From JBBSMX01 sp038232935 (GTDB lineage: Bacteria; Bacteroidota; Rhodothermia; Rhodothermales; JANQRZ01), in contig JBBSMX010000126.1 of assembly GCA_038232935.1 (NCBI GenBank), positions 1 to 12,309 on the forward strand: 12,309 nucleotides of DNA, written 5' to 3'. Below, one piece after another: positions 1-5,782 of this stretch. The notes below the pieces were generated by a model, which did not search any database, was not told the origin of the DNA, and saw only the letters and a list, made by a program, of their open reading frames with translations. The position numbers and the translations under genes are program-made. Each line of letters begins with the position of its first letter. The first letter of the stretch is position 1.

Positions 1-1
1 C

Positions 2-160
2 GTCGGCCGCAAGGTGCAGACGCTCTACGAGGGGACCCCGTCGGCCGGCGTGAGGCAGTCCGTCGTGATGGACGGGTCGGCGCTGCCGAGCGGGGTCTAC
101 ACGATCCGGCTCGAAGGGGCGTCCGTGGCCGGGAGCACGCGCGTCGTCCTGCTCAAGTGA
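2..160 (+). CDS. C-terminal end of a T9SS-exported protein (partial)
   Basis: Only the last 52 codons of this gene are in the window; it is open from the left edge and stops at TGA 158-160. The translated tail has the layout of a type A T9SS C-terminal sorting domain: a GRKVQTLYEG strand, a short loop, then LPSGVYTIRLEG and a closing strand ending in VVLLK. In Bacteroidota such tails direct a protein that has crossed the inner membrane through the outer-membrane T9SS translocon, where the tail is removed and the protein is released or anchored on the surface. The function of the missing body cannot be told. A strong terminator follows at 212-249. The neighbouring minus-strand gene carries the same kind of tail, so two surface or secreted proteins converge here. 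Confidence 0.85.
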   Translation, partial: VGRKVQTLYEGTPSAGVRQSVVMDGSALPSGVYTIRLEGASVAGSTRVVLLK

Positions 161-211
161 GCGCGTGACGCAAGCGAGCGAGGCTCGCCGCACGAGCGAC
201 GTACATCGAAA

Positions 212-249
212 GGCGGCCCCGGAGCGCGATGCTCCGGGGTCGCCTTTTT
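212..249 (+). terminator. Rho-independent terminator between convergent genes
   Basis: Arms of 14 bases at 212-225 and 231-244 pair with a single mismatch around the 5-base loop GCGAT, and a run of five T follows at 245-249. It lies about 50 bases after the stop of the partial + strand gene. On the minus strand the stem is followed only by TTTC, so it may also act weakly for the convergent gene ending at 271. Confidence 0.9.
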
Positions 250-270
250 GCCCATCGGCCTCGCATCCCT

Positions 271-1119
271 TCACTGGCCGAGCGTGAGGGGGCGGGTCAG
301 GCGCGCTTCCGGGGTCCGGACCTCCACGAAGTAGACCCCGGCCGCGAGGCCTCCCCTTTCGACGCGGGCGGTGTGCGGCCCGGCTCCGCCGGTACCCTCT
401 TCGATCACGCGGATTGCGCGGCCGAGTCCATCGTAAAGCGTGACCGTCACAGGCATCGCCCGCTCCAGCGTATACACCACCGTCGCCGTCTCCACGAAGG
501 GGTTCGGATAGACAGCGTCGATCCGAGCCGCTAGCGGGGCCGCCTCCCCCTCGTTAGCGACCGTCATCCGCGTCACCGTCACCGCGTCCGTGTAGATGTA
601 GTCTCCGTTCGAGCCGTCCCCGCCATTACCCGCGTTTCCCGCTACGTAAAAGGTGACTTCATCGGGTGCCTCTTCGGGGGCCGTCCACATCACCGTCCAC
701 GTCGCGACTTGGTTACCCGCCGTCGTGTGCGTCACGTAGCGGGTGTCCCCGTCCGCATACTTCGTGACAACATCGTCGGCGAGGAGCGTGCCTACGTGCG
801 TGCCGTCGGGTAGCTGCGCCGACACCTGGAAACCCTGCCGCGAGCCGACACCGTCCGGCAGCGGCGGCGTCGTGTTCACGACGGTGACGGTGAAGGTGAG
901 CGTCTCGCCCGGCACGAATAATTCGGGGGCGTCGATGCTGACGGATCCGGTCCCTGAGTTCAGCTCGAACGAACTGTGACAGGCCGTGCAGATGCCGTTA
1001 GAGGCCGGGGCTCCGTTGAAGCCTGCCGGAGCCCCGAAGGAGAAGGACACAGCGAGGATGGGGTAGAGCACAAAGCCGAGCGCGAGGAGGACGCCGGCGA
1101 ATCCGTAAGCGAGACGCAT
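271..1119 (-). CDS. Secreted choice-of-anchor-V-like protein with CxxCH motif and T9SS sorting domain
   Basis: This reads as an exported 282-residue protein. I chose ATG 1119 because it directly opens a signal peptide (MRLAYGFAGVLLALGFVLYP and on to about residue 28); the frame stays open to 1215, but that extension is polar and would bury the signal. Just after the signal is a CTACH motif (residues 44-48), then a beta-rich Reeler-like domain (about 58-185) rich in Thr, Val and Gly. The YPNPF motif at 204-208 opens a T9SS type A tail with LYDGLGRAIRV and GLAAGVYFVEV. This order (GAP-x-CxxCH, beta domain, sorting tail) matches the choice-of-anchor V family known from Bacteroidota surface proteins. 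CxxCH is the canonical covalent haem site, but haem binding here is inference. The gene lies about 100 bases after the RuvC-like gene on the same strand. The exact substrate or partner is unknown. Confidence 0.8.
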   Translation of the reverse strand: MRLAYGFAGVLLALGFVLYPILAVSFSFGAPAGFNGAPASNGICTACHSSFELNSGTGSVSIDAPELFVPGETLTFTVTVVNTTPPLPDGVGSRQGFQVSAQLPDGTHVGTLLADDVVTKYADGDTRYVTHTTAGNQVATWTVMWTAPEEAPDEVTFYVAGNAGNGGDGSNGDYIYTDAVTVTRMTVANEGEAAPLAARIDAVYPNPFVETATVVYTLERAMPVTVTLYDGLGRAIRVIEEGTGGAGPHTARVERGGLAAGVYFVEVRTPEARLTRPLTLGQ

Positions 1120-1219
1120 GAGCAGCGAGGTTGAGCGGTGCAGGACCGGGCAGGCGTGCCCGTTGGGCAGGGGGAGGATACTGTCATCGGCGGGCCTGAC
1201 ACAAGCCCGAACCACCGGG

Positions 1220-1699
1220 TTAGCGCCGGAGAGCGGGCGGCACGCCCGGCAGCCATCCCGCCTGTACCACGCCCCACAACCCGACGAGGATGGCCTCGGC
1301 CGCGTCGTGGCGGAGGGAGGTCGGGCGGGCGGCGTCGGACCACGCGATCACGCGCCGCGCGAGGGTGTCGGCGACGGCTTTCGCGTCGGCCCCGCTCCGG
1401 CGTTCGCGGGGGTAGAGCAGGACGGACCGCCACGTTCCTGCATCCACGACGCGGACCTTCAGCCCCCGGCGCGCACCCTCCTTCGCCCACAGCTCCGCCA
1501 GCGTCCCGCCGCCCTCCAGCACGAGGTACTCCAGCCCGTCCAGTCCGTGAAGCACCCCGGACGCGCCCCGCCGGAGCCGCGCGTTGCTGCCGAAGTTCTG
1601 CGAGCGGTACCAACGCAGCCGCCCGTCCGCCCCGTAGAGCGCGAGCCCCGTCCGTAGTCCGAGGTCCACAGCGAGCAAAGAGGGGGCATCGCCCGTCAT
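1220..1699 (-). CDS. RuvC-like RNase H-fold protein
   Basis: A 159-residue protein with the layout of a RuvC/RNase H-fold nuclease. A first strand carries Asp12 (LLAVDLGLRTG), a later strand ends in Glu62 (YLVLEGGGT), and near the end HDAAEAILVG places Asp132 and Glu135 in the same DAAxA pattern as the last two acidic residues of RuvC (DAADALA). All four putative metal-binding carboxylates are thus present, so it is probably an active structure-specific nuclease or a close relative. It is not an ordinary RuvC, since most of the family's connecting sequence is unlike and the protein is slightly short. The start ATG at 1699 is supported by GGAGGGG about 7 bases upstream and by a TGATG overlap with the stop of the histidine phosphatase gene, which implies translational coupling. 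The larger open frame upstream is only a shadow of that gene. DNA substrate and biological role are unknown. Confidence 0.7.
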   Translation of the reverse strand: MTGDAPSLLAVDLGLRTGLALYGADGRLRWYRSQNFGSNARLRRGASGVLHGLDGLEYLVLEGGGTLAELWAKEGARRGLKVRVVDAGTWRSVLLYPRERRSGADAKAVADTLARRVIAWSDAARPTSLRHDAAEAILVGLWGVVQAGWLPGVPPALRR

Positions 1700-2235
1700 C
1701 AACTCCCCTCCCACATCCGGGCGACCTCCCCGCCGGCGCTCAGCCGGTAGAGGTCGGGCATCGTCATCCGCTCCCACTCCTCGAAGCGAAAGCTCGGGTC
1801 GAAGTGGTGGAGCAGGATCGCCATGAGGGAGCCGTGCGTGGAGAGGGCGACGTGCCCGTTCGGATGGAACGCTCGCACCCACGCGATCACGGCGAGGCCG
1901 CGCCGGAGGGCCTCCCGGTTGGTCTCCCCACCGGGAAGGGCTTCGTACGGATGCTCCCATGCCCATCGCACCGCCTTCTCAAAGTCGGGAACGGGCCCGA
2001 TACTCAGTTGACGCTCACGGAGGCCGGGCTCGACCTCTACGAGCAGGCCGAGCCGTCGCGCGAGGGGTTCGACGGTCTGGATGGCGCGGGGATACGGGCT
2101 CGCGTAGATCGCCGCGAGGGGACGGCTCAGAAGCACCTCGGCGACGCGCTCAGCGGCAGCACGGCCTCGTGGGGAGAGCCGTTGCTGCTCATCGGGTTGC
2201 CAGACGGCGTGGGCGTGGCGCACGAGGTAAAACAC
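1699..2235 (-). CDS. Histidine phosphatase family protein (phosphoglycerate mutase-like)
   Basis: A 178-residue protein of the histidine phosphatase superfamily, which transfers a phosphate through a phospho-histidine. The RHA triad sits at residues 6-8 (YLVRHAHA), a second Arg lies in ASPYPRAIQT (Arg50), the acid/base Glu is probably Glu74 in GLRERQLS, and the second catalytic His is His134 in ALSTHGSL. It lacks the GxxQGxxD segment typical of true phosphoglycerate mutases, so it is more likely a phosphatase. I prefer the GTG start at 2235, with GGAGG 8 bases upstream and right before the first strand; an ATG at 2292 in the same frame would overlap serA by 32 bases and has no properly spaced ribosome site. 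It begins 25 bases after the serA-like gene, and its stop overlaps the next gene by one base. Because metal-independent phosphoserine phosphatases belong to this superfamily, a role in serine synthesis is possible but unproven. Confidence 0.85.
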   Translation of the reverse strand: MFYLVRHAHAVWQPDEQQRLSPRGRAAAERVAEVLLSRPLAAIYASPYPRAIQTVEPLARRLGLLVEVEPGLRERQLSIGPVPDFEKAVRWAWEHPYEALPGGETNREALRRGLAVIAWVRAFHPNGHVALSTHGSLMAILLHHFDPSFRFEEWERMTMPDLYRLSAGGEVARMWEGS

Positions 2236-2260
2236 CGTCTTCGCCTCCGTCGCTCGTGGC

Positions 2261-3463
2261 TCAGAGCGCGATGATCGTCGCGGCGAGAACATCCCCCTGA
2301 TCGCGGATGGTTTGGAGCGTGTCGGCGTTCGGGCGGCCGTCGAAGCGGATGCGGGCGCAGGCGGCCTCGGCCCCGGCGAAGACGAGGTTCTCCATCTCCT
2401 GCACGTTCCACCCGGCCTCGCTCACCACGTCGAGCACTTTCGCCAGCACGCCTACGCGGTCACGGTGGCGGACCGTCAGCAGGTGCCGCGCCGGCGACTG
2501 CTCGGCGAGGTTCACGCAGTTGGGGACACGCCCCGACTCGGCGTAGGTCAGGACGACGCGGACGGCCTCGTTCCCGATGGCCTCCGTCGCCTGATCCGTC
2601 GAGGCCCCGATGTGGTGCGTCACGTAGAAGTTCGGGTGCGTCATCAGGGGGTGCTCGAACGCCCCCTTCTTGTCGGCGGGCTCGCCCGCGGGCACATCCG
2701 TGCCGAAGCGGATGTTCTTCTCGTCCATCGCCCAGCGCGCGGCCTCCTCGTCCACCACCGGCGCCCGCGACGTGTTGATGAGGAAGGCGTCGTTCTGCAT
2801 CGCCTCGAAGAAGGCGCGGTCGATCAGCCCCTCCGTCTCCGGCGTCGAGGCGACGTGGACTGACACGACGTCGGCCACGGCGGCGACCTCCTCGGGCGTC
2901 TCCATCCGGGCCACGCCGAGTTCGGCCGCGCTCTCGTCCGTGAGCGATCGGCTCCACGCGGCGACGCGCATCCCGAACGCCTTCGCCCGTGGGATCATCT
3001 CCTGCCCGATCGAGCCCAGCCCGATCAGGCCGAGCGTGCTGCCCTTGATGCCGTACGCCTCCGAAAACGCGCCTTTGTTCCACCTCCCTTGCCGCGCCTC
3101 GGACACGTTGTCCGGGATCTGCCGGTCGAGGCTGAGGATGAGCCCGAAGGCGAGCTCGGCCACGGCCGTCGCGTTCTTGCCGGGGCAGTTGGCGACGAAA
3201 ATCCCGCGCTGCGACGCGCCCTCGACGTCGATGGTGTCGTAGCCCGCCCCGGCGCGGACGATGAGTTCGAGCTCGGGGTCAGCGTCGAAGTCGGCGGCGG
3301 TGACCTTCGTGGAGCGGACGACGAGCACCTGCGGCTCGTGCTCGGCGAGGGCCTGCGTCAGCGCGCTCCCTTTGAGCGACGGATCGACGGTGAGGGCGTG
3401 GCCCGCTTCGCGCAGGCGTTCGGTGCCGAGGTCGGAGAAGGAGTCGGCGATGAGGACTTTCAT
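2261..3463 (-). CDS. serA: D-3-phosphoglycerate dehydrogenase (2-hydroxyacid dehydrogenase with ACT domain)
   Basis: A 400-residue NAD-dependent D-2-hydroxyacid dehydrogenase, most likely the first enzyme of the phosphorylated serine pathway (3-phosphoglycerate to 3-phosphohydroxypyruvate). The Rossmann motif is at residues 148-153 (IGLGSIGQ). The catalytic set is Arg233 (INTSRAP), Glu261 (AGEPADKK) and His284 (THHIGAST, where many relatives have TPHIGAST). A C-terminal ACT domain (about 328-400, beginning VRHRDRVGVLAKVLD) is the usual site of serine feedback, so allosteric control is expected. Start ATG 3463 gives the family-typical MKVLIAD opening; the frame upstream runs into repeat DNA and is not coding. 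No Shine-Dalgarno is evident, which is common in Bacteroidota. The gene follows DUF1015 on the same strand after a 97-base repeat-filled gap and precedes the histidine phosphatase. serC is not in the window. A relative acting on another 2-hydroxyacid cannot be excluded. Confidence 0.88.
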   Translation of the reverse strand: MKVLIADSFSDLGTERLREAGHALTVDPSLKGSALTQALAEHEPQVLVVRSTKVTAADFDADPELELIVRAGAGYDTIDVEGASQRGIFVANCPGKNATAVAELAFGLILSLDRQIPDNVSEARQGRWNKGAFSEAYGIKGSTLGLIGLGSIGQEMIPRAKAFGMRVAAWSRSLTDESAAELGVARMETPEEVAAVADVVSVHVASTPETEGLIDRAFFEAMQNDAFLINTSRAPVVDEEAARWAMDEKNIRFGTDVPAGEPADKKGAFEHPLMTHPNFYVTHHIGASTDQATEAIGNEAVRVVLTYAESGRVPNCVNLAEQSPARHLLTVRHRDRVGVLAKVLDVVSEAGWNVQEMENLVFAGAEAACARIRFDGRPNADTLQTIRDQGDVLAATIIAL

Positions 3464-3560
3464 AGGTAGGCTGTTGGCTTTTAGCTGTTGGCTTTTAGCA
3501 GGTCCACCTCGGCCGTAGGCATCACGCGCAGCCGACAGCCAAGAGCTCACGGCTAAAAAC
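3464..3560. repeat. AT-rich tandem and inverted repeat between DUF1015 and serA
   Basis: Two perfect, adjacent copies of a 14-base unit, GCTGTTGGCTTTTA (3470-3483 and 3484-3497), are followed by the start of a third. On the other side of a short GC-rich spacer, 3531-3559 carries degenerate copies of the same unit in the opposite orientation (ACAGCCAAGAGCT and GGCTAAAAAC), so the block is an imperfect inverted repeat that could fold in RNA or DNA. The composition is clearly more AT-rich than the flanking genes. It fills the whole gap up to the DUF1015 stop and is probably transcribed ahead of serA. It resembles dispersed intergenic GCTAAAAGC-type repeats; copy number in the genome is not visible here. 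Confidence 0.75.
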
Positions 3561-4756
3561 TAGAACCGATGGACGAGCAGGCCGCTCCGCAGCTTCGGCT
3601 CGAACCACGTGGACTTCGGCGGCATGAGTTGGCCGGCGTCGGAGACGGCGAGGAGCTCTGCTGGACTCGTGGCAGCCATCGAAATGGCGAGTTGTGCGTT
3701 GCCGCTATCGACGAGCCGCTCCAGCTCTTTCGTCCCCCGGATGCCACCGACGAAGCCGATGTTCGGGTCCGTCCGCGGGTTCGTGATGCCGAGGAGGGGT
3801 TCGAGCAGGTGCTCGCCGAGGCGGGCCACGTCGAGCGTGTCGGCGACGGTGTCGCGCTCGGTCTCGGGGAGGGCGAGCCCGTACCACGTCCCGTCGAGGT
3901 AGAGCGAGACGTGGCCCGAGCGGGCGGGTTCGGCCGGGGCTCGCTCGTTGAGGTCGAACCGCTCGCGGAGGGTTTGCAGGAAGGCGGCGGGGCCGCCGGG
4001 GAGGTCGTAGACGACGCGGTTGTACGGCAGGATCATCATCTCCTCCATCGGGAAGAGGACGGCCATGAAGCCCTCGGCCTCCTCGTGGCCCGGTAGCTCT
4101 TTGGCGGCGCGGCTCGCGGCGGCCGAGCGGTGGTGACCGTCGGCGACGTAGAGCTTCGGGACGGCCTCGAAGGCGGCGCGCACGGCGTCGGCGTCGGGCA
4201 TCCGCCAGATCTCGTGGCGGACGCCGTCGGCGGCGGTGAAGCCGTAGAGTGGGGCACCCCGCATGGCATCGCGCACGAGGTCGTTCACGCGGGCGGAGCC
4301 GCGGTAGGTCAGCATCACGGGCTCGGCGTGCGCCTGCTGCGTGACGATGTGACGGGTGCGGTCGTCCTCCTTGTCGGGCCGCGTCTTCTCGTGCTTGAGG
4401 ATCGTGTCGTCGTCATACTCACGGACCGTGACGAGCCCGAAGATGCCGGCCTGGGGCCGCCCGTCCATCACGAGGCGGTAGACGTAGAACGCGGGGTCCT
4501 CTTCGGTCACGAACGCATCGCTCTCGGCAAAGCGGCGGAGGGTTTCCGCTCCCTGTTCGTAGACCCGGTCGTCGTGCTCATCCGTCCCCTCCGGCAGGTC
4601 GATCTCCGGACGGATGACGTGGAGGAACGAGCGCGGCTTGCCCTCGGCGAGGCGACGCGCCTCCTCCGTGTTGACGACATCGTACGGGACGGAAGCGACC
4701 TCTTGAGCATGGCCGGGGGCGGGACGGAGAGCGCGGAAGGGAAGAACGGTAGCCAT
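3560..4756 (-). CDS. DUF1015 family protein
   Basis: A 398-residue protein that matches the DUF1015 family along its full length. Recognisable blocks are SVPYDVVNTEEAR near the start (residues 22-34), HEKTRPDKEDDR (122-133), LYVADGHHRSAAA (202-214) and the family ending MPPKSTWFEPKL with GLLVHR (378-397). No signal peptide or membrane segment is seen, so it should be cytosolic. The DGHHR motif resembles that of ParB/SerK-like nucleotide-binding proteins, which include free-serine kinases; that comparison is from motif memory and is inference. Together with the neighbouring serA this suggests work on serine or phosphoserine, but the reaction is not established by the sequence. Start ATG 4756 opens directly with the conserved VLPFRALRP segment. 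It is the first gene of the minus-strand run and is divergent from the response-regulator-like gene. Confidence 0.88.
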   Translation of the reverse strand: MATVLPFRALRPAPGHAQEVASVPYDVVNTEEARRLAEGKPRSFLHVIRPEIDLPEGTDEHDDRVYEQGAETLRRFAESDAFVTEEDPAFYVYRLVMDGRPQAGIFGLVTVREYDDDTILKHEKTRPDKEDDRTRHIVTQQAHAEPVMLTYRGSARVNDLVRDAMRGAPLYGFTAADGVRHEIWRMPDADAVRAAFEAVPKLYVADGHHRSAAASRAAKELPGHEEAEGFMAVLFPMEEMMILPYNRVVYDLPGGPAAFLQTLRERFDLNERAPAEPARSGHVSLYLDGTWYGLALPETERDTVADTLDVARLGEHLLEPLLGITNPRTDPNIGFVGGIRGTKELERLVDSGNAQLAISMAATSPAELLAVSDAGQLMPPKSTWFEPKLRSGLLVHRF

Positions 4757-4936
4757 GAAGGTGGAGAGGCAGCGGAGACGGAAGCGACGAGGAGGCCCAA
4801 ACTAGCCACCACGCGGCAACCGTGTTTGGAATGGTGGGGCAAAAAAAGGTAAAGACGGAGAGCAGAAGGCGGTGGACGGTGGACGGAGAATGCGACGGCC
4901 TCGCTACTTTAACGACTTTGCTTGCTCCCACCCTCC
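4757..4936. promoter_or_regulatory. Divergent intergenic region (promoters expected, not resolved)
   Basis: The 180 bases separate two divergent genes and must hold the promoters of the DUF1015-serA run and of the winged-helix regulator. It contains an A7 tract at 4841-4847 and a relatively AT-rich patch (CTACTTTAACGACTTTG, about 4909-4925) shortly upstream of the + strand start. No box fits the Bacteroidota consensus (TTG, then TAnnTTTG) at correct spacing, so exact promoters are not called. Confidence 0.35.
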
Positions 4937-5707
4937 ATGCCCCCTCCCCCACCCGTCGATTCGCCTACCCTCTGCCTCGTATGCGACGATGCGGCGATGG
5001 AAGCCGCCGTGCGGATCGGCTATACCCCGCCGTACCGCGTCGAGGTATTCGCGCCCCGCCCGCTCGTGAACGATCGGAACGAGCTGTCCGAACACGGCCG
5101 GCAGATCGTCGAGGCTGCCGCCTCGGCCGATGTCGTGCTCGCGGCGTGGGATACAGAAGACGCGCCCGCCTTTAACACGCTCTGCTATCGTATCCGCCGG
5201 GCTGCGAGCGCGCCGGTCATCGCGCTAACGCGAGGCGAGCCCGAGGCGGCAATCACCTCCCTGGCGGCCGGGGCGGACGATGTCCTCTCGTTTCCCCTCT
5301 CCCTCGCGCTCCTCCAGGCGAAGGTGCTCGCGTACCGCCGCCTCGTCGCCGCGTGCACGGAGACGCGTGCGCCCGAAAGCGACCAGCACACAGTCCGCCG
5401 TTTCGGTGACCTCCGTCTCGACCTCACCGCCCACCGCTTCTTCGTCCGCGACGACGAGGTGGAACTGACGCCGCGCGAGTTCGCCCTCCTCCGCTTCCTC
5501 GTGGACCACGCTGAAGCCCTCTGCACCCGCGACGAGATCCTCCACGCCGTCTGGGGCATCGACTTCAACACGGGCACGAATATGGTCGATGTCTACACCT
5601 TCTTCCTCCGCCGTAAGCTGGAGGCGTACGACCTCAAGGACATGATCCAGACCGTCCGCGGCCGCGGGTACCGCCTCGCCCTCCCGCCCGCGTCACCGGA
5701 AGATTGA
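4937..5707 (+). CDS. OmpR/PhoB-type winged-helix regulator with degenerate receiver domain
   Basis: A 256-residue two-domain transcription factor. The N-terminal part (about 10-137) follows the receiver fold: an acidic pair Asp17-Asp18 in LCLVCDDAA, a strand ADVVLAAW, PVIALTRG with Thr98, and AGADDVLSFPLS. The phosphoacceptor position, normally Asp in xVLLD, is Ala70, and the conserved Lys before Pro is Phe119, so normal aspartyl phosphorylation is unlikely. The C-terminal part (about 153-252) is a full winged-helix DNA-binding domain: LTPREFALLRFLVDH, TRDEILHAVWG, then MVDVYTFFLRRKLE and VRGRGYRL. I chose ATG 4937 over the in-frame TTG at 4922 because the added residues carry no conserved feature; neither start has a clear ribosome site. 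No histidine kinase is adjacent. It may be regulated by dimerisation or a ligand instead; its targets are unknown. Confidence 0.88.
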   Translation: MPPPPPVDSPTLCLVCDDAAMEAAVRIGYTPPYRVEVFAPRPLVNDRNELSEHGRQIVEAAASADVVLAAWDTEDAPAFNTLCYRIRRAASAPVIALTRGEPEAAITSLAAGADDVLSFPLSLALLQAKVLAYRRLVAACTETRAPESDQHTVRRFGDLRLDLTAHRFFVRDDEVELTPREFALLRFLVDHAEALCTRDEILHAVWGIDFNTGTNMVDVYTFFLRRKLEAYDLKDMIQTVRGRGYRLALPPASPED

Positions 5708-5782
5708 CGTCCGGGGCGAGCGTGCCCGCCGAGCGCGAGGGCATCACGCGGCCACACCCACCCCGATCCCTCCCCCGCTCCG

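Noticed and set aside
165..190. Small GCGAGC/GCTCGC hairpin after the first stop codon
   Set aside because: Six-base stem with no T tract; the true terminator is the much stronger hairpin just downstream.
1138..2274. Long + strand open frame (378 codons) opposite the nuclease and phosphatase genes
   Set aside because: It is rich in Arg, Pro and Gly with no domain, and lies antisense to two genes with clear motifs; GC-rich DNA routinely leaves such frames open.
3464..3560. The AT-rich repeat block considered as a CRISPR array
   Set aside because: The 14-base units are directly adjacent with no unique spacers, and no cas gene is present.
4868..4890. Short direct repeat GGTGGACGGTGGACGGA upstream of the regulator, considered as an operator
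   Set aside because: Two 7-base copies only, in GC-rich DNA, with no symmetry or promoter context to support a binding site.
4909..4925. CTACTTTAACGACTTTG considered as a Bacteroidota -7 promoter element
   Set aside because: It does not match TAnnTTTG in any register and no TTG lies at the proper distance upstream.
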